Below are positions 43,671-53,201 of a stretch of 64,000 bases of DNA, one piece after another (position 1 is the first letter of the stretch; the number at the start of each line of letters is the position of its first letter). A program made the position numbers and the translations under genes. Source of the stretch: Rhodococcus pseudokoreensis. Its GTDB lineage: Bacteria; Actinomycetota; Actinomycetes; Mycobacteriales; Mycobacteriaceae. The stretch lies in contig NZ_CP070619.1 in the NCBI RefSeq assembly GCF_017068395.1, positions 5,766,001 to 5,830,000 of the forward strand. Direction: 5' to 3'. The notes below the pieces were generated by a model. It ran no database searches. It was not told the DNA's origin and saw only the letters and a list, made by a program, of their open reading frames with translations.

Positions 43671-44501
43671 GTGACCAGAGAAGCCGCCACCATCAACAAG
43701 GTCGGTCAGACCACTTTCGACTTCACGGACCAGGTCGTCATAGTGACGGGCGCTTCCGGAGGCATCGGGTCGGCGCTCGCCGACAAGTTCGCGGAAGCGG
43801 GAGCAGATCTGATCCTGCACGGGCGCAACGCCGAAACGCTCCAGGCGAGAGTCGAGAGTGTCGAAGCGCTCGGACGGAAGGCCGCCCTCGTCGCCGGCAA
43901 CATCCGCGAGCCGAAGACTGCCGAAGATCTCGTCCGGACCGCCCTCGAGCGGTTCGGTCGGATCGACGTCCTGATCAACAATGCCGGCGGCAACTTCGCA
44001 TCGCGCCTCGAGGACCTGTCGGTCAATGCCTGGAACGCGACGATCGATACCAATCTCAGCGGGGCCTTCCACGCTGCCCGCGCTTGCCTGCCGGTCTTCG
44101 AACGTCAGGGCGGCGGAAACGTCATCAACGTCGGATCCGGATCGGCCAACCACGCACACCCGCTCCGCGGCGCATACGCGGCAGCCAAGGCAGGGCTCGC
44201 CTCGCTGACGAAGACGATGGCCTGGGAATGGGCGGATCGCGGCATTCGAGTCAACTGCGTCGAACCCGGCGCCACGCTGACACCGGCGTCTCGTTTCGCA
44301 TCTCCCGAAACCGAGCAGAAGTTCGGCCGCTATCTCGCACTCGGACGCGTCGGAAGGCCGGAAGAAGTCGCCGATGCCTGCCTGTACCTGTGCTCCGACG
44401 CCGCAAGCTTCATCACGGGAACCGTCCTGCAGGTCACGGGCGGCCCCCACACCTCCTCGGCCGCCGACGTCGAGCTCGTCCGAGGACCGCTCGATGCCTG
44501 A
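43671..44501 (+). CDS. Short-chain dehydrogenase/reductase
   Basis: A 276-residue SDR: cofactor motif VTGASGGIGSAL, NNAGG at the adenine site, and catalytic YAAAK. The C-terminal 20 residues extend beyond the usual VTGGPHTS end. The GTG has GAGGAGG upstream. It opens the plus-strand arm and precedes the ABC permease by 41 bp. In levulinate-type pathways an SDR acts on the keto or hydroxy acyl-CoA, which would fit the kinase/dehydrogenase pair further downstream, but this is only a suggestion. Confidence 0.88.
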   Translation: MTREAATINKVGQTTFDFTDQVVIVTGASGGIGSALADKFAEAGADLILHGRNAETLQARVESVEALGRKAALVAGNIREPKTAEDLVRTALERFGRIDVLINNAGGNFASRLEDLSVNAWNATIDTNLSGAFHAARACLPVFERQGGGNVINVGSGSANHAHPLRGAYAAAKAGLASLTKTMAWEWADRGIRVNCVEPGATLTPASRFASPETEQKFGRYLALGRVGRPEEVADACLYLCSDAASFITGTVLQVTGGPHTSSAADVELVRGPLDA

Positions 44502-44542
44502 CCTGCACAGCTGTTCAGAAGACTCGAAGGGAAGGTTCCGAC

Positions 44543-45412
44543 ATGGAATCCATCACTGAAGCGCCCCGCACGGTCGCGTCGATCGGCGGAGTCGCGAACA
44601 ACGACGAACCGGCGGACATCGACAACGCGATCCTCGTGGAGCGGCGTCGCGCCCGGCGCAACGAAAAGATCCTCGTCTGGTCGCTTCGGGTGGGTGCGCT
44701 CGCACTCTTCGTCGCCGGCTGGGCCTTTGTCTCCGGAAACATGATCGTCGACCCGATGATGATCTCCGCCCCTCTCGATGTCGCGCGCGCGTTCATCGCC
44801 CAGCTGAGCGACGGCGTCTTCTGGACCGATGTGACGGCGACGTTCAGCGGGGCGATGGTCGGGCTGGTGACGGGTGCGATCGCCGGCATCCTCGCAGGTG
44901 TCGTCTTCGCACGCGTCCAGGTGCTCCACACCGCGGCCTCACCGTTCCTGACCTTGATGAACAGCCTTCCGCGTCCCGCCCTGGCACCGATCTTCATCCT
45001 CTGGTTCGGCCTGGGTTTCGGACCGAAGGCCCTCGTCGCCTTCAGCGTCGTGTTCTTCGTTCTGATGACCAGCACGATGGGTGCGATGAAGAGCATCGAC
45101 CACGACATCGCTCAGTTGACCAAGTCGCTGGGCATGACACGGACCCAGCGCTTCTTCAAGATCGAGATTCCCGCGGCTCTGCCTGCCATCGTCGGCGGCC
45201 TGAGGCTCGGCGCGGTCTACTCGGTGCTCGGCGCCGTCGTGTCGGAAATGGTCGGCGCCTACACCGGCCTGGGGCAGCGCCTCGTCGTCGTGACCAACAA
45301 TTTCCAGGTCGCGGAAACTTTCGCGATCCTGATCGCCATGGGATTGCTGTCCATGGTCCTGGACGTCTCGATCTCCGGCCTGCAGAAGCTGGTCACCAAG
45401 TGGACCAGGTAG
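44543..45412 (+). CDS. ABC transporter permease (SsuC/TauC type)
   Basis: A 289-residue inner-membrane permease with about six helices after a 45-residue charged N-terminus. The EAA loop is visible as AQLTKSLGMTRTQRFFKIEIPAALPAIVGGLRLG in form, with the conserved G and P positions. It should pair with the ATPase at 42452 and the lipoprotein at 53202 for uptake of an anionic organic compound. AAGGGAAGG precedes the ATG. A decayed SDR tail follows directly after its stop. Confidence 0.9.
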   Translation: MESITEAPRTVASIGGVANNDEPADIDNAILVERRRARRNEKILVWSLRVGALALFVAGWAFVSGNMIVDPMMISAPLDVARAFIAQLSDGVFWTDVTATFSGAMVGLVTGAIAGILAGVVFARVQVLHTAASPFLTLMNSLPRPALAPIFILWFGLGFGPKALVAFSVVFFVLMTSTMGAMKSIDHDIAQLTKSLGMTRTQRFFKIEIPAALPAIVGGLRLGAVYSVLGAVVSEMVGAYTGLGQRLVVVTNNFQVAETFAILIAMGLLSMVLDVSISGLQKLVTKWTR

Positions 45413-45526
45413 GTCGGTGAAGATCTCCTCTCGCCCGCCGCGGGATACATTACGGGTACAACGATTCTCGTCGAGGGCGGCTCCCTCTCGCGGGACTCGA
45501 CAGGCCTCGACGGCCTGGTGAACTGA
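45413..45526 (+). pseudogene. C-terminal fragment of an SDR gene
   Basis: Directly after the permease TAG, and in the same frame, 37 codons read EDLLSPAAGYITGTTILVEG, then GSLSRDSTGLDGLVN and a TGA. The LSPAAGYITGTTILVEGG string is the standard SDR C-terminal signature (F-I-T-G--L-VDGG). No start or cofactor domain exists, so this is a remnant of a deleted or recombined SDR gene. The permease was probably joined here by rearrangement. Confidence 0.8.
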
Positions 45527-45649
45527 CCGGCCCGCGTCGGTCAGTTCGAGGTTTCGTGTCGATTGCCGCGACAGCCCGACGCTGAGTTCGGAGAGCACCC
45601 GGCGAGCTGTAATGTGGGCCACGTCGCATAGCAGCACCGAGGGAGACCG

Positions 45650-46552
45650 ATGAGATTCGAGCAGTTGCGATATCTGGAAGCAGCGCTTCGGACCGGATCG
45701 TTCCGTCAAGCCGCCAAGGAACTCGACATCTCTCAGCCGACGATCACCAACCAGGTGCAGCGGCTCGAGGAGGACCTCGGTGTCGTGCTCGTGGTTCGGG
45801 GTGCCAAGGGAGTTCGGCCGACGTATGCGGCCGAACGGATCCTGCCGCACGTGGTCGCCGCCGTTCAGGCCGAACACCTGATGCGCGAGGAGGCCAGCGC
45901 CATCGGCGGCCTGAAACTCGGCACCGTCCGCCTGGGCACGGTGCCCGCGGGATCTCAGACGATCCTTCCCGGGGTGGTCAAGCGCCTGTTGAGCGACTTC
46001 CCCAATGTGCGTTTCGAGGTGGAGGAAGGTCCCTCGAGGATGGTGAGCCGCGGCGTCCTCAGCGGCCACTTCGACGTGGGTCTGGTGACGCGCCTGGCCG
46101 GAATCGATCTGATTCCGGCGGAGCAGGCCCTGCTGCACCACGTCGACCTGATCTCCGGCCGGCTGGTGCTGGCGGTCCCGGAGAATCATCGCCTCGCCAG
46201 CAAGGACGGCTTCGAGGCCGCCGACCTGGAGGGTGAGCCACTGATCTTCCCGGCGGAGACCAGCATCCTCCGTACCGCCTTCGAGCAGCTACTCGACGGA
46301 ATCGAAGCCAGGATCGTCTACGCCACCAACAACGCCGAAGCGTCGCAGAACATGGTGCGCGCCGGCGTCGGGATCTGCATGGCGAACACACTTCTCAGCT
46401 CGACGGTGAGCGGCAACGGCGTCGCGCTCGTGCCCCTTCCCTTCGAGTGGGCGCATGCCCGCATCTCCGCGATCGTGAGGAATGACGAAGCGCGGACGTC
46501 TGCGGTGCAGGCATTCCTGGGTTTGTTGCGGGAATCTGCCAAGAACTTCTGA
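45650..46552 (+). CDS. LysR-family regulator of the catabolic locus
   Basis: A 300-residue LysR regulator. The winged helix reads LRYLEAALRTGSFRQAAKEL, then DISQPTITNQVQRLEEDLGV, with an effector domain from about residue 90. It lies inside the plus-strand arm. T-N11-A boxes at 43533 and 56768 are plausible binding sites. Effector likely the pathway substrate or an intermediate. Upstream of the start no strong ribosome site beyond GAGGGAG is seen. Confidence 0.9.
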   Translation: MRFEQLRYLEAALRTGSFRQAAKELDISQPTITNQVQRLEEDLGVVLVVRGAKGVRPTYAAERILPHVVAAVQAEHLMREEASAIGGLKLGTVRLGTVPAGSQTILPGVVKRLLSDFPNVRFEVEEGPSRMVSRGVLSGHFDVGLVTRLAGIDLIPAEQALLHHVDLISGRLVLAVPENHRLASKDGFEAADLEGEPLIFPAETSILRTAFEQLLDGIEARIVYATNNAEASQNMVRAGVGICMANTLLSSTVSGNGVALVPLPFEWAHARISAIVRNDEARTSAVQAFLGLLRESAKNF

Positions 46553-46721
46553 CAGCGCTGTCGACCGGGACCCGCGGACCCGTCGGCGACGGTCCGATAG
46601 CGCACCCGTATCACCCCGCCAATGCTGCGGACCTTCCCAAGCCCTGTGCGGCTGACCACACTGAATACGTGCCGAGCGAGCGAGATCGCCGCCGGATCCG
46701 ACGTTCAGTGAGGAACTTCAG

Positions 46722-48941
46722 GTGTCAGTCGATACAGCACAGCCATGCACCCGGGACGCAGTCGCCGAACTCATTTCCGTTGCACGGGAACGAGAATCGG
46801 CGATGTTCACGGAGGCGGAAGGTAAATCCCTGCTCTCCGCTTTCGGGATCGACACCCCCCGGGGCATCGAAATTGCTGTCGGCCAGTCGATTTCCGACGA
46901 CCTTCGCGAGCCGTTGGTCGTCAAGGCCATCTCGTCCACGCTCGTCCACAAGTCCGACGCCGGCGGCGTGCGGGTGGGGGTGCGCCGCGACGAGATCGAC
47001 GAGGTCGCTGCACGTATGGGCGAGCAACTGGCCGCCGCCGAGCACCGCTTGGAGGGCCTGCTCGTCGAGGAAATGGTGCCGTCCGGTCACGAAGTGATCG
47101 TCGGGGCCGTTCGGGCCCCGGGGCTGGGCTGGACCGTCATGGTGGGCCTCGGTGGCGTCTTGGTCGAGGTCTTCGAGGATGTCGCGTTCGGTCTCGCACC
47201 GCTCGCGAACGACCAGATCCTCGACATGCTGCACGAACTGCGCGGCATGAAGGTGCTCGACGGAGCCCGCGGTGGCGAGAAGGCAGACATCCCGTCGCTG
47301 GTGACGCTGATCTCGCGACTCGCCGGACCGAACGGTCTGCTGCAGTCGCTGCCGGACGACGTGATCGAGATCGACCTGAACCCGGTCATCGTTTCCGGAA
47401 CACGGGCAGTGGCCGTGGACGCACGTTTCGTCGTCGGTCCGGTGGAAGACACCGGATCCGCACCCGGGGACCGTGGTGACGGCCGGGCCACGGATTTCAC
47501 CCCGCTGTTTCATCCGCGCAGGGTCGCCGTCCTCGGCGCCAGCGGTCAGCGGCCGAACCTCGCCAACCGGTTCATCCGGAACATTCTGAGCGGCGGCTTC
47601 GACGGCACCATCGTGCCGATCCACCCGACCGCGGACAGCATCGAAGGACTTCCCACGGTGCGGTCGCTGGCAGACCTCGATCAACCGATCGACTACGCGT
47701 TCGTGGCGCTGCCCGCGACCCGTGTCAGCGAGGCGCTGAGCCGAGGCGCCGGGCGAGTTCGGTTCGCCCAGGTGATCTCCAGCGGTTTCGGTGAGGTCGA
47801 GGAAGGAAAGGATCTCGAGGAGACCCTGGTCCAGACCGTCCGCGACGCGGGCATTCGGCTGATCGGCCCGAACTGCCTGGGCACGCACGCCTCGGCCGGT
47901 CGCCTCTCGTTCGTGCCCGAAGCACCTCTGACGCCCGGAACGACGGCTGTCGTCTCGCAGAGCGGCGGGCTGAGTGTCGACATCCTGCGCGTCGGATCGT
48001 TGCGCGGCATCGACTTTCACAGCGTGGTCAGCATCGGGAACGGCGCCGACGTCACCGCCGCCGAGCTCGTCGAATCCGCCCTGCGGAACGACGAGGTCCG
48101 GGTCATCGGCCTGTACCTCGAGTCGCTGGCCGCGGCACGTGAGGTGCTCGACGTGCTGACCCGGGCCGAAATGCGCAAGCCGGTAGTGCTTCTCGCCGGT
48201 GGCCGAACCAGTGAAGGCTCGCGGGCGGCGACCAGCCACACCGGTGCCCTCGCGGGAAATCACCGGCTGTGGCCTGCGATTGCACGGCAGGCCGGAATGA
48301 CCCTCGTGGATTCGCTCGAGGACTTCGCGACGGCCCTGCACGCCCTGTCCACCCTCGACCTCACGGTCAAGCCGAACGGTCGCGATGCCGTTCTGTTCGG
48401 CAACGGCGGCGGCGCGAGTGTCCTCGGCGCCGACGCACTCGAGCGGCAGGGACTGGCGACACCGCCGCTCGCCGATTCGGTGGTCGAGGAACTGGACGGC
48501 CTGGGCCTACCGCCGGGCAACGGCCTGCGCAACCCGATCGACGTGCCCGCGGGGACGCTCGCCGTCAAGAACGGTGCGATCGCGAAGGACGTTCTCGCGG
48601 TGGTGCTAGCCGGCAGCGAACCGGCAGTGCTGATCTCCCACCTCAACGTGGGCATCATCCAGCGCAACCTCGGTGAAACCCACGGCGACGTGACCGGCAC
48701 CGTCATCGACTCGATCGCCGGTGCCCGCGACGAGGCCGCGTCGAACACCCACCAGCTTCTCGTGCTCAAGACGGACGGCAGCGCAGAGACGGAGGCATTG
48801 ATCAAGACGTACGCGCACCGCGCCCGTACCCGCGGAATCCCGGTCTTCCCGGCCTTCGAGGACGCGGCCCTCGCCGCACGGGCGGTTCTCGAGCAGGGAC
48901 AGCGGACATACCAGGCGTCACGCGACGCAGACGGAAGGTAG
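46722..48941 (+). CDS. NDP-forming acyl-CoA synthetase (beta-alpha fusion)
   Basis: A 739-residue acetate-CoA-ligase (ADP-forming)-type enzyme. An N-terminal ATP-grasp domain (about 1-235, PLVVKAISSTLVHKSDAGGV) precedes a CoA-binding domain (FHPRRVAVLGASGQRPN) and succinyl-CoA-ligase-like domains. The phosphorylated His is in SHTGALAG and the CoA-ligase motif IGPNCLG is present. The order, ATP-grasp first, is the reverse of many archaeal fusions. It activates an organic acid using ATP. GTG with GAGGAA upstream. It precedes the carboxylase trio by 5 bp, so activation followed by carboxylation is likely. Confidence 0.88.
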   Translation: MSVDTAQPCTRDAVAELISVARERESAMFTEAEGKSLLSAFGIDTPRGIEIAVGQSISDDLREPLVVKAISSTLVHKSDAGGVRVGVRRDEIDEVAARMGEQLAAAEHRLEGLLVEEMVPSGHEVIVGAVRAPGLGWTVMVGLGGVLVEVFEDVAFGLAPLANDQILDMLHELRGMKVLDGARGGEKADIPSLVTLISRLAGPNGLLQSLPDDVIEIDLNPVIVSGTRAVAVDARFVVGPVEDTGSAPGDRGDGRATDFTPLFHPRRVAVLGASGQRPNLANRFIRNILSGGFDGTIVPIHPTADSIEGLPTVRSLADLDQPIDYAFVALPATRVSEALSRGAGRVRFAQVISSGFGEVEEGKDLEETLVQTVRDAGIRLIGPNCLGTHASAGRLSFVPEAPLTPGTTAVVSQSGGLSVDILRVGSLRGIDFHSVVSIGNGADVTAAELVESALRNDEVRVIGLYLESLAAAREVLDVLTRAEMRKPVVLLAGGRTSEGSRAATSHTGALAGNHRLWPAIARQAGMTLVDSLEDFATALHALSTLDLTVKPNGRDAVLFGNGGGASVLGADALERQGLATPPLADSVVEELDGLGLPPGNGLRNPIDVPAGTLAVKNGAIAKDVLAVVLAGSEPAVLISHLNVGIIQRNLGETHGDVTGTVIDSIAGARDEAASNTHQLLVLKTDGSAETEALIKTYAHRARTRGIPVFPAFEDAALAARAVLEQGQRTYQASRDADGR

Positions 48942-48946
48942 TAGAG

Positions 48947-50503
48947 ATGTCACAGGACACAGTGATGGCTGAACCCACGCTCAGCCGCGAGCAGGAGCAC
49001 GAAGAACGCCGCGCGGCCGCGCTGGCGATGGGTGGTCCGAAGAAGCTGGAACAGCGGCGCGCCGAGGGCAAGCTCAACGCCCGCGAGCGGATCGCGTTGA
49101 TGCTCGACCCCGGAACCTTCCGGGAGAGCGGGTTGTTCACGACCTCGGCCGTCGACGCCGATCGCGACAAGACACCCGCGGACGGCAAGGTGACCGGAAC
49201 CGGCGAGGTCGACGGCAGGCGCGCAGCCGTCATCGCCTACGACTTCACCGTCAAGGGGTCGTCGAGCAGTCCGGTGAGCAACAAGAAGATGTCCCATTTC
49301 AAGGAACTCGTCGTCCAGGTCGGGATGCCGCTGGTCTACCTGTCCGAATCCACCGGGGTCCGGATGCCCGACGCGATGGGCGGGACCGGAATGGGCGCCG
49401 CCAACAGCAAGAAGCGATTCCTCCGTCAGCGCGAAAGCCCCTGGGCATCCGCAGCATTCGGATACTGCTTCGGATCCGCCGCCTGGCACACCGTCTCCGC
49501 CGACTTCGCGGTCTTCCGCAAGGGGAGTGTCCTGGCGGTGTCGAGCCCCGGACTGGTCAGCCGCGCCACCGGCCAGCAGGTCGACGCCCAGGAACTCGGA
49601 GGCTGGAAGGTCCATGCCGAGGTCACCGGCTACGCCGATGCCGTCGCCGACACCGACGAGGAAGCGATCGAACTGATCCGCCGGTTCCTCTCGTACCTGC
49701 CTTCGCACAACGGTGAGACACCGCCGGTCGCGCCGATCCCGAGTGGATCGGGTGAGCGTGCCGCCGAACTCAACGACATCGTTCCCCAGACCCGCACCCA
49801 GACCTACGACGTACGCAAGGTGATCGAGATCGTCGCCGACACCGGTTCGGTGTTCCCGATCAAGGCACGCTACGGCAAGAGCCTGGACACCTCGCTGGTC
49901 CGGATCGGCGGACAGAGCGTCGGCATCATCGCCAACAACCCGATGTTCAAGGGCGGGGCGCTCGACGGTCCGGCGTGTGACAAGGCGACCAGCTTCCTGG
50001 TTCTGTGCGACTCCTACAACATTCCCGTCGTGTTCCTCGTCGATCAGCCGGGATTCCTGATCGGGCTGGAAGCCGAGCGGAACAAGATCGCCGGCAAGGT
50101 CATCAACTGGATGAACGCCCTGTCCCTGGTGACCGTGCCGAAGATCGCTGTCACGCTTCGTAAGAACTACGGCCAGGCCTACATCAACATGGGCGGCGGA
50201 CTGACCGCCGACACGACGGCAGGCTGGTGGTCCACGGAGGTGAGCTTCATGGATCCCACGTCCGCGGTGTCGGTCGTCCACGGGGTCGACGCGGAATCCG
50301 ACCCCGAGCTCTACGCGCAGCGGCTCGCCGAGATGGCCAAGGGGACTACCGCGTACGACGTGGCACGCGTCTTCGGCGTCGAACAGGTCATCGACCCCGC
50401 CGAGACCCGCGACTTCATCCTCGGCGCACTGAAAGACCACTACCGAGCCCGGACCAACGGCATCGGCGAGCACCTGCTGCGCGCCTGGCCCACGAGTTAC
50501 TGA
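48947..50503 (+). CDS. Acyl-CoA carboxylase, carboxyltransferase subunit
   Basis: A 518-residue biotin-dependent carboxyltransferase (AccD/PccB/MccB type) with two crotonase-fold halves. Features are AERRAEGKLNARERIALMLDPG-like N-terminus, the first oxyanion region around GTGMGAANSKKR, and the second around GGGLTADTTAGWW and VEQVIDPAETRDFIL. The unusual GMG-AA-S pattern in place of the common GGGGGA may reflect a non-standard acyl-CoA. It is followed 10 bp later by biotin carboxylase and then BCCP, forming a complete three-gene carboxylase. Confidence 0.88.
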   Translation: MSQDTVMAEPTLSREQEHEERRAAALAMGGPKKLEQRRAEGKLNARERIALMLDPGTFRESGLFTTSAVDADRDKTPADGKVTGTGEVDGRRAAVIAYDFTVKGSSSSPVSNKKMSHFKELVVQVGMPLVYLSESTGVRMPDAMGGTGMGAANSKKRFLRQRESPWASAAFGYCFGSAAWHTVSADFAVFRKGSVLAVSSPGLVSRATGQQVDAQELGGWKVHAEVTGYADAVADTDEEAIELIRRFLSYLPSHNGETPPVAPIPSGSGERAAELNDIVPQTRTQTYDVRKVIEIVADTGSVFPIKARYGKSLDTSLVRIGGQSVGIIANNPMFKGGALDGPACDKATSFLVLCDSYNIPVVFLVDQPGFLIGLEAERNKIAGKVINWMNALSLVTVPKIAVTLRKNYGQAYINMGGGLTADTTAGWWSTEVSFMDPTSAVSVVHGVDAESDPELYAQRLAEMAKGTTAYDVARVFGVEQVIDPAETRDFILGALKDHYRARTNGIGEHLLRAWPTSY

Positions 50504-50513
50504 GGACGACGTG

Positions 50514-51890
50514 ATGAACTCATTTCCAGATTGCCTGCTGGTCGCGAATCGCGGCGAGATCGCCCGGCGGATCATCTCGACCGCCAACAAGCTCGGTGTC
50601 CGTACCGTCGCCGTCTACCACAAGGTCGATGCGGACCTGCCCTACATCGGTGAGGCCGACCACGCCGTTCAGCTCGAGGGCGACACACCGGTGCAGGCGT
50701 ACCTCGACGGTGCCCAGATCGTCCGAATCGCACAGCAAGCCGGTGCGACGGCCGTGCATCCGGGCTACGGATTCCTGGCCGAGAACGCCGACTTCGCCCG
50801 ACTGGTGGCCCAGTCCGGACTGACGTGGGTCGGCCCGAGCGCCGAGGTCATCGAGGTGATGGGTGACAAGGTCGAGTCGCGCCGGGTCGTGGCTGCTGCC
50901 GGTGTTCCGATCAGCGGTGACGTCGGTGCAGCGCTCGAGACGGGCGACGAAGCCGTCGCGGAGGCCGGGCGTCTCGGATATCCGGTAATGGTCAAGGCAT
51001 CCGCAGGCGGCGGCGGAATCGGCATGGCCGTCGCGCACGACGAAGACGGCCTGCGCAAGGCGTTCGAGAACACCAAGTCGATGGCGGCGCGGAGCTTCGG
51101 TTCCGATCGGGTCTTCGTCGAACGGTATGTGTCGTCCGCGCGGCACGTCGAGATCCAGATCCTGGGTCTGGAGGACGGTTCGATCGTCACTCTGGGAGAA
51201 CGGGATTGCTCGACGCAACGACGTCACCAGAAGCTGATCGAGGAGAGCCCGGCCCCGCACCTGGATCCGGCCCTGCGAGAGCGCCTCGTCGAGAGTTCGA
51301 TCGCGGCCGCCCGGGCCGTGGGCTATCGGAATGCGGGCACGGTGGAATTCCTCATCGACGCCGTCACGGGTGACTTCGTGTTCCTCGAGATGAACACCCG
51401 TATCCAGGTCGAGCACCCGATCACCGAACTGACCCACGGTGTCGATCTGGTCGAGCAGCAGCTGAGCATCGCGCAGTCGGGCACCACCACCCCGGGCTTC
51501 GCCCCCGTCTCGCGCGGTCATGCGATCGAATTGAGGATCTGCGCGGAAGACCCCAAACGGTTCTTCCCGCGCCCGGGGCCGATCGACGTGTGGCAGGAGC
51601 CGACGGGGCCCGGTATCCGGGTCGACGCGGGCTATACGGCCGGCACCGAGGTGACGCCGCACTTCGACTCGTTGCTGGCCAAGGTCTGCGCGTTCGGCGC
51701 GACCCGTGAGGAGGCGCACGCCCGCGCCCTCGCGGCCTGCAAGGAGTTCGTGATCGAGGGGCTCGTCACCAACAAGCCCTTCCTCGAAGACGTGCTCGGC
51801 TCGGAAGAGTTCACGAGCGGGCGTTACGACACCGGTGTGGTCGAGAAGATCCAGCAGAGACAAAAGAACTTGGCCAGAAGGAGTGCGTGA
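50514..51890 (+). CDS. Acyl-CoA carboxylase, biotin carboxylase subunit
   Basis: A 458-residue ATP-grasp enzyme that carboxylates biotin. It starts LLVANRGEIARRIISTANK, has the glycine loop SAGGGGIGMAV, the ATP/metal residues in LEMNTRIQVEHPITE and ends after the BC C-terminal domain, with no biotinyl domain attached. The loop normally reads GGGGRGMR; Arg is Ile here. Start is ATG 50514 or GTG 50511. It adjoins the small BCCP gene (1 bp gap). Confidence 0.92.
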   Translation: MNSFPDCLLVANRGEIARRIISTANKLGVRTVAVYHKVDADLPYIGEADHAVQLEGDTPVQAYLDGAQIVRIAQQAGATAVHPGYGFLAENADFARLVAQSGLTWVGPSAEVIEVMGDKVESRRVVAAAGVPISGDVGAALETGDEAVAEAGRLGYPVMVKASAGGGGIGMAVAHDEDGLRKAFENTKSMAARSFGSDRVFVERYVSSARHVEIQILGLEDGSIVTLGERDCSTQRRHQKLIEESPAPHLDPALRERLVESSIAAARAVGYRNAGTVEFLIDAVTGDFVFLEMNTRIQVEHPITELTHGVDLVEQQLSIAQSGTTTPGFAPVSRGHAIELRICAEDPKRFFPRPGPIDVWQEPTGPGIRVDAGYTAGTEVTPHFDSLLAKVCAFGATREEAHARALAACKEFVIEGLVTNKPFLEDVLGSEEFTSGRYDTGVVEKIQQRQKNLARRSA

Positions 51891-51891
51891 G

Positions 51892-52113
51892 ATGTCAGAG
51901 ACGATTCAGTCGGATATGGGTGCCAACGTGTGGAAGATCCTCGTCGCACCGGGTGACCGGGTGGAGGAGGAGTCGACGTTGATGATCCTCGAAGCCATGA
52001 AGATGGAGATCCCGATCCTCGCCGAAGATGCAGGCACGGTCGTGGCAGTCCACGTCGCCGAGGGCGACAGCGTCGCGTCCGGTCAGCCCCTCGTCGAATT
52101 CGAGACGGCATGA
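51892..52113 (+). CDS. Biotin carboxyl carrier protein (small, free-standing)
   Basis: A 73-residue biotinyl domain, near the minimum possible size. The biotin site is EAMKME with Lys37, and the fold ends VAEGDSVASGQPLVEFE. It serves the biotin carboxylase and carboxyltransferase encoded just upstream. The start follows the BC stop by one base; the stop overlaps the next start (ATGA). Free-standing small BCCPs are common in actinobacterial acyl-CoA carboxylases of secondary pathways. Confidence 0.93.
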   Translation: MSETIQSDMGANVWKILVAPGDRVEEESTLMILEAMKMEIPILAEDAGTVVAVHVAEGDSVASGQPLVEFETA

Positions 52114-53132
52114 GCACATCGATTCCCCGCCGCATGAAGTCCTGGTCGGTCACCCAACTCGGCGAGCCGATCGACGTCGTGCAACTCGTCGAGGGTGATG
52201 TTCCCGAACCCGGTGCAGGGCAGGTCCTCGTGCGGGTCCTCGCGGGCGCAGCCAATTTCCCGGACGTGCTCATGTGCCGTGGCAAGTACCAGGTGCGCCC
52301 CGACCTGCCCTTCACCCCCGGACGTGAAGTCTGCGGCGAGGTCGTCGCGGTCGGGCCGGACGTCGTACGGGCCGCGGTCGGCGACCGGGTGCTGGGCCTG
52401 ACCACCCTGCCCTACGGCGGATTCGCCGAGTACGCCCTGATGGACCAGAGCACGACCCACCAGGCGCCCGCCTCACTCGACGACGCGCAGGCCTCCTGCC
52501 TGTTCATCGGGTATCAGACCGGCTGGTTCGGGCTTCATCGGCTCGCCAGGATTCAGGAGGGGGAAACCCTCCTGGTTCACGCGGCCGCCGGCGGTGTCGG
52601 CAGCGCGGCCATCCAGCTCGGCAAGGCCGCCGGTGCCCGGGTCGTCGGTGTCGTGGGCGGCGAGGAGAAGGCCGCCTACGCCAGGCAACTCGGTGCCGAT
52701 GTCGTCGTCGACCGCAGGCAGGAGGACTTCGTCGGGGTCGTCAAGGAATTCACCGACGGTAGAGGCGCCGACGTCATCTACGACCCGGTGGGCGGTGACG
52801 TTTACCAGCGTTCGACGAAATGCATTGCGTTCGAGGGTCGGATTCTCGTCGTCGGCTTCGCGGGCGGCGAGATCCAGACCGCGGCGCTCAACCACGCTCT
52901 GGTCAAGAACTACGCGATTCTGGGCATTCACTGGGGGCTCTACAACACGAAGAATCCCGGCGCGGTCGATCGATGCCACCAGGAACTGTGCGCGTTGGCG
53001 GACTCCGGAGCCATCGATCCCTTCGTCAGTCAACGGGTCTCGATGGACGGGGTGCCTGCGGCCCTGCAGAGCCTGGGGGACGGAAAGACCGTCGGCCGAG
53101 TGGTGATGGAGCACACCGGGATCGGCCGCTAG
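52110..53132 (+). CDS. Quinone oxidoreductase-like NADPH reductase (MDR family)
   Basis: A 340-residue zinc-free medium-chain reductase. Signs are GAANFPDVLMCRGKYQ, FTPGREVCGEVVAVG, and the nucleotide motif VHAAAGGVGSAAIQLGKAAGA. Such enzymes reduce enoyl-CoAs or quinones with NADPH. It overlaps the BCCP gene, so it should act on the carboxylated or dehydrogenated acyl-CoA. Exact substrate unknown. Confidence 0.87.
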   Translation: MSTSIPRRMKSWSVTQLGEPIDVVQLVEGDVPEPGAGQVLVRVLAGAANFPDVLMCRGKYQVRPDLPFTPGREVCGEVVAVGPDVVRAAVGDRVLGLTTLPYGGFAEYALMDQSTTHQAPASLDDAQASCLFIGYQTGWFGLHRLARIQEGETLLVHAAAGGVGSAAIQLGKAAGARVVGVVGGEEKAAYARQLGADVVVDRRQEDFVGVVKEFTDGRGADVIYDPVGGDVYQRSTKCIAFEGRILVVGFAGGEIQTAALNHALVKNYAILGIHWGLYNTKNPGAVDRCHQELCALADSGAIDPFVSQRVSMDGVPAALQSLGDGKTVGRVVMEHTGIGR

Positions 53133-53201
53133 CCAGTTTGCGGAAACCGGGGGCAGCACATCGTCAGGCCACCAGGCATGCACTAATCACTAGGAGTACG
53201 A

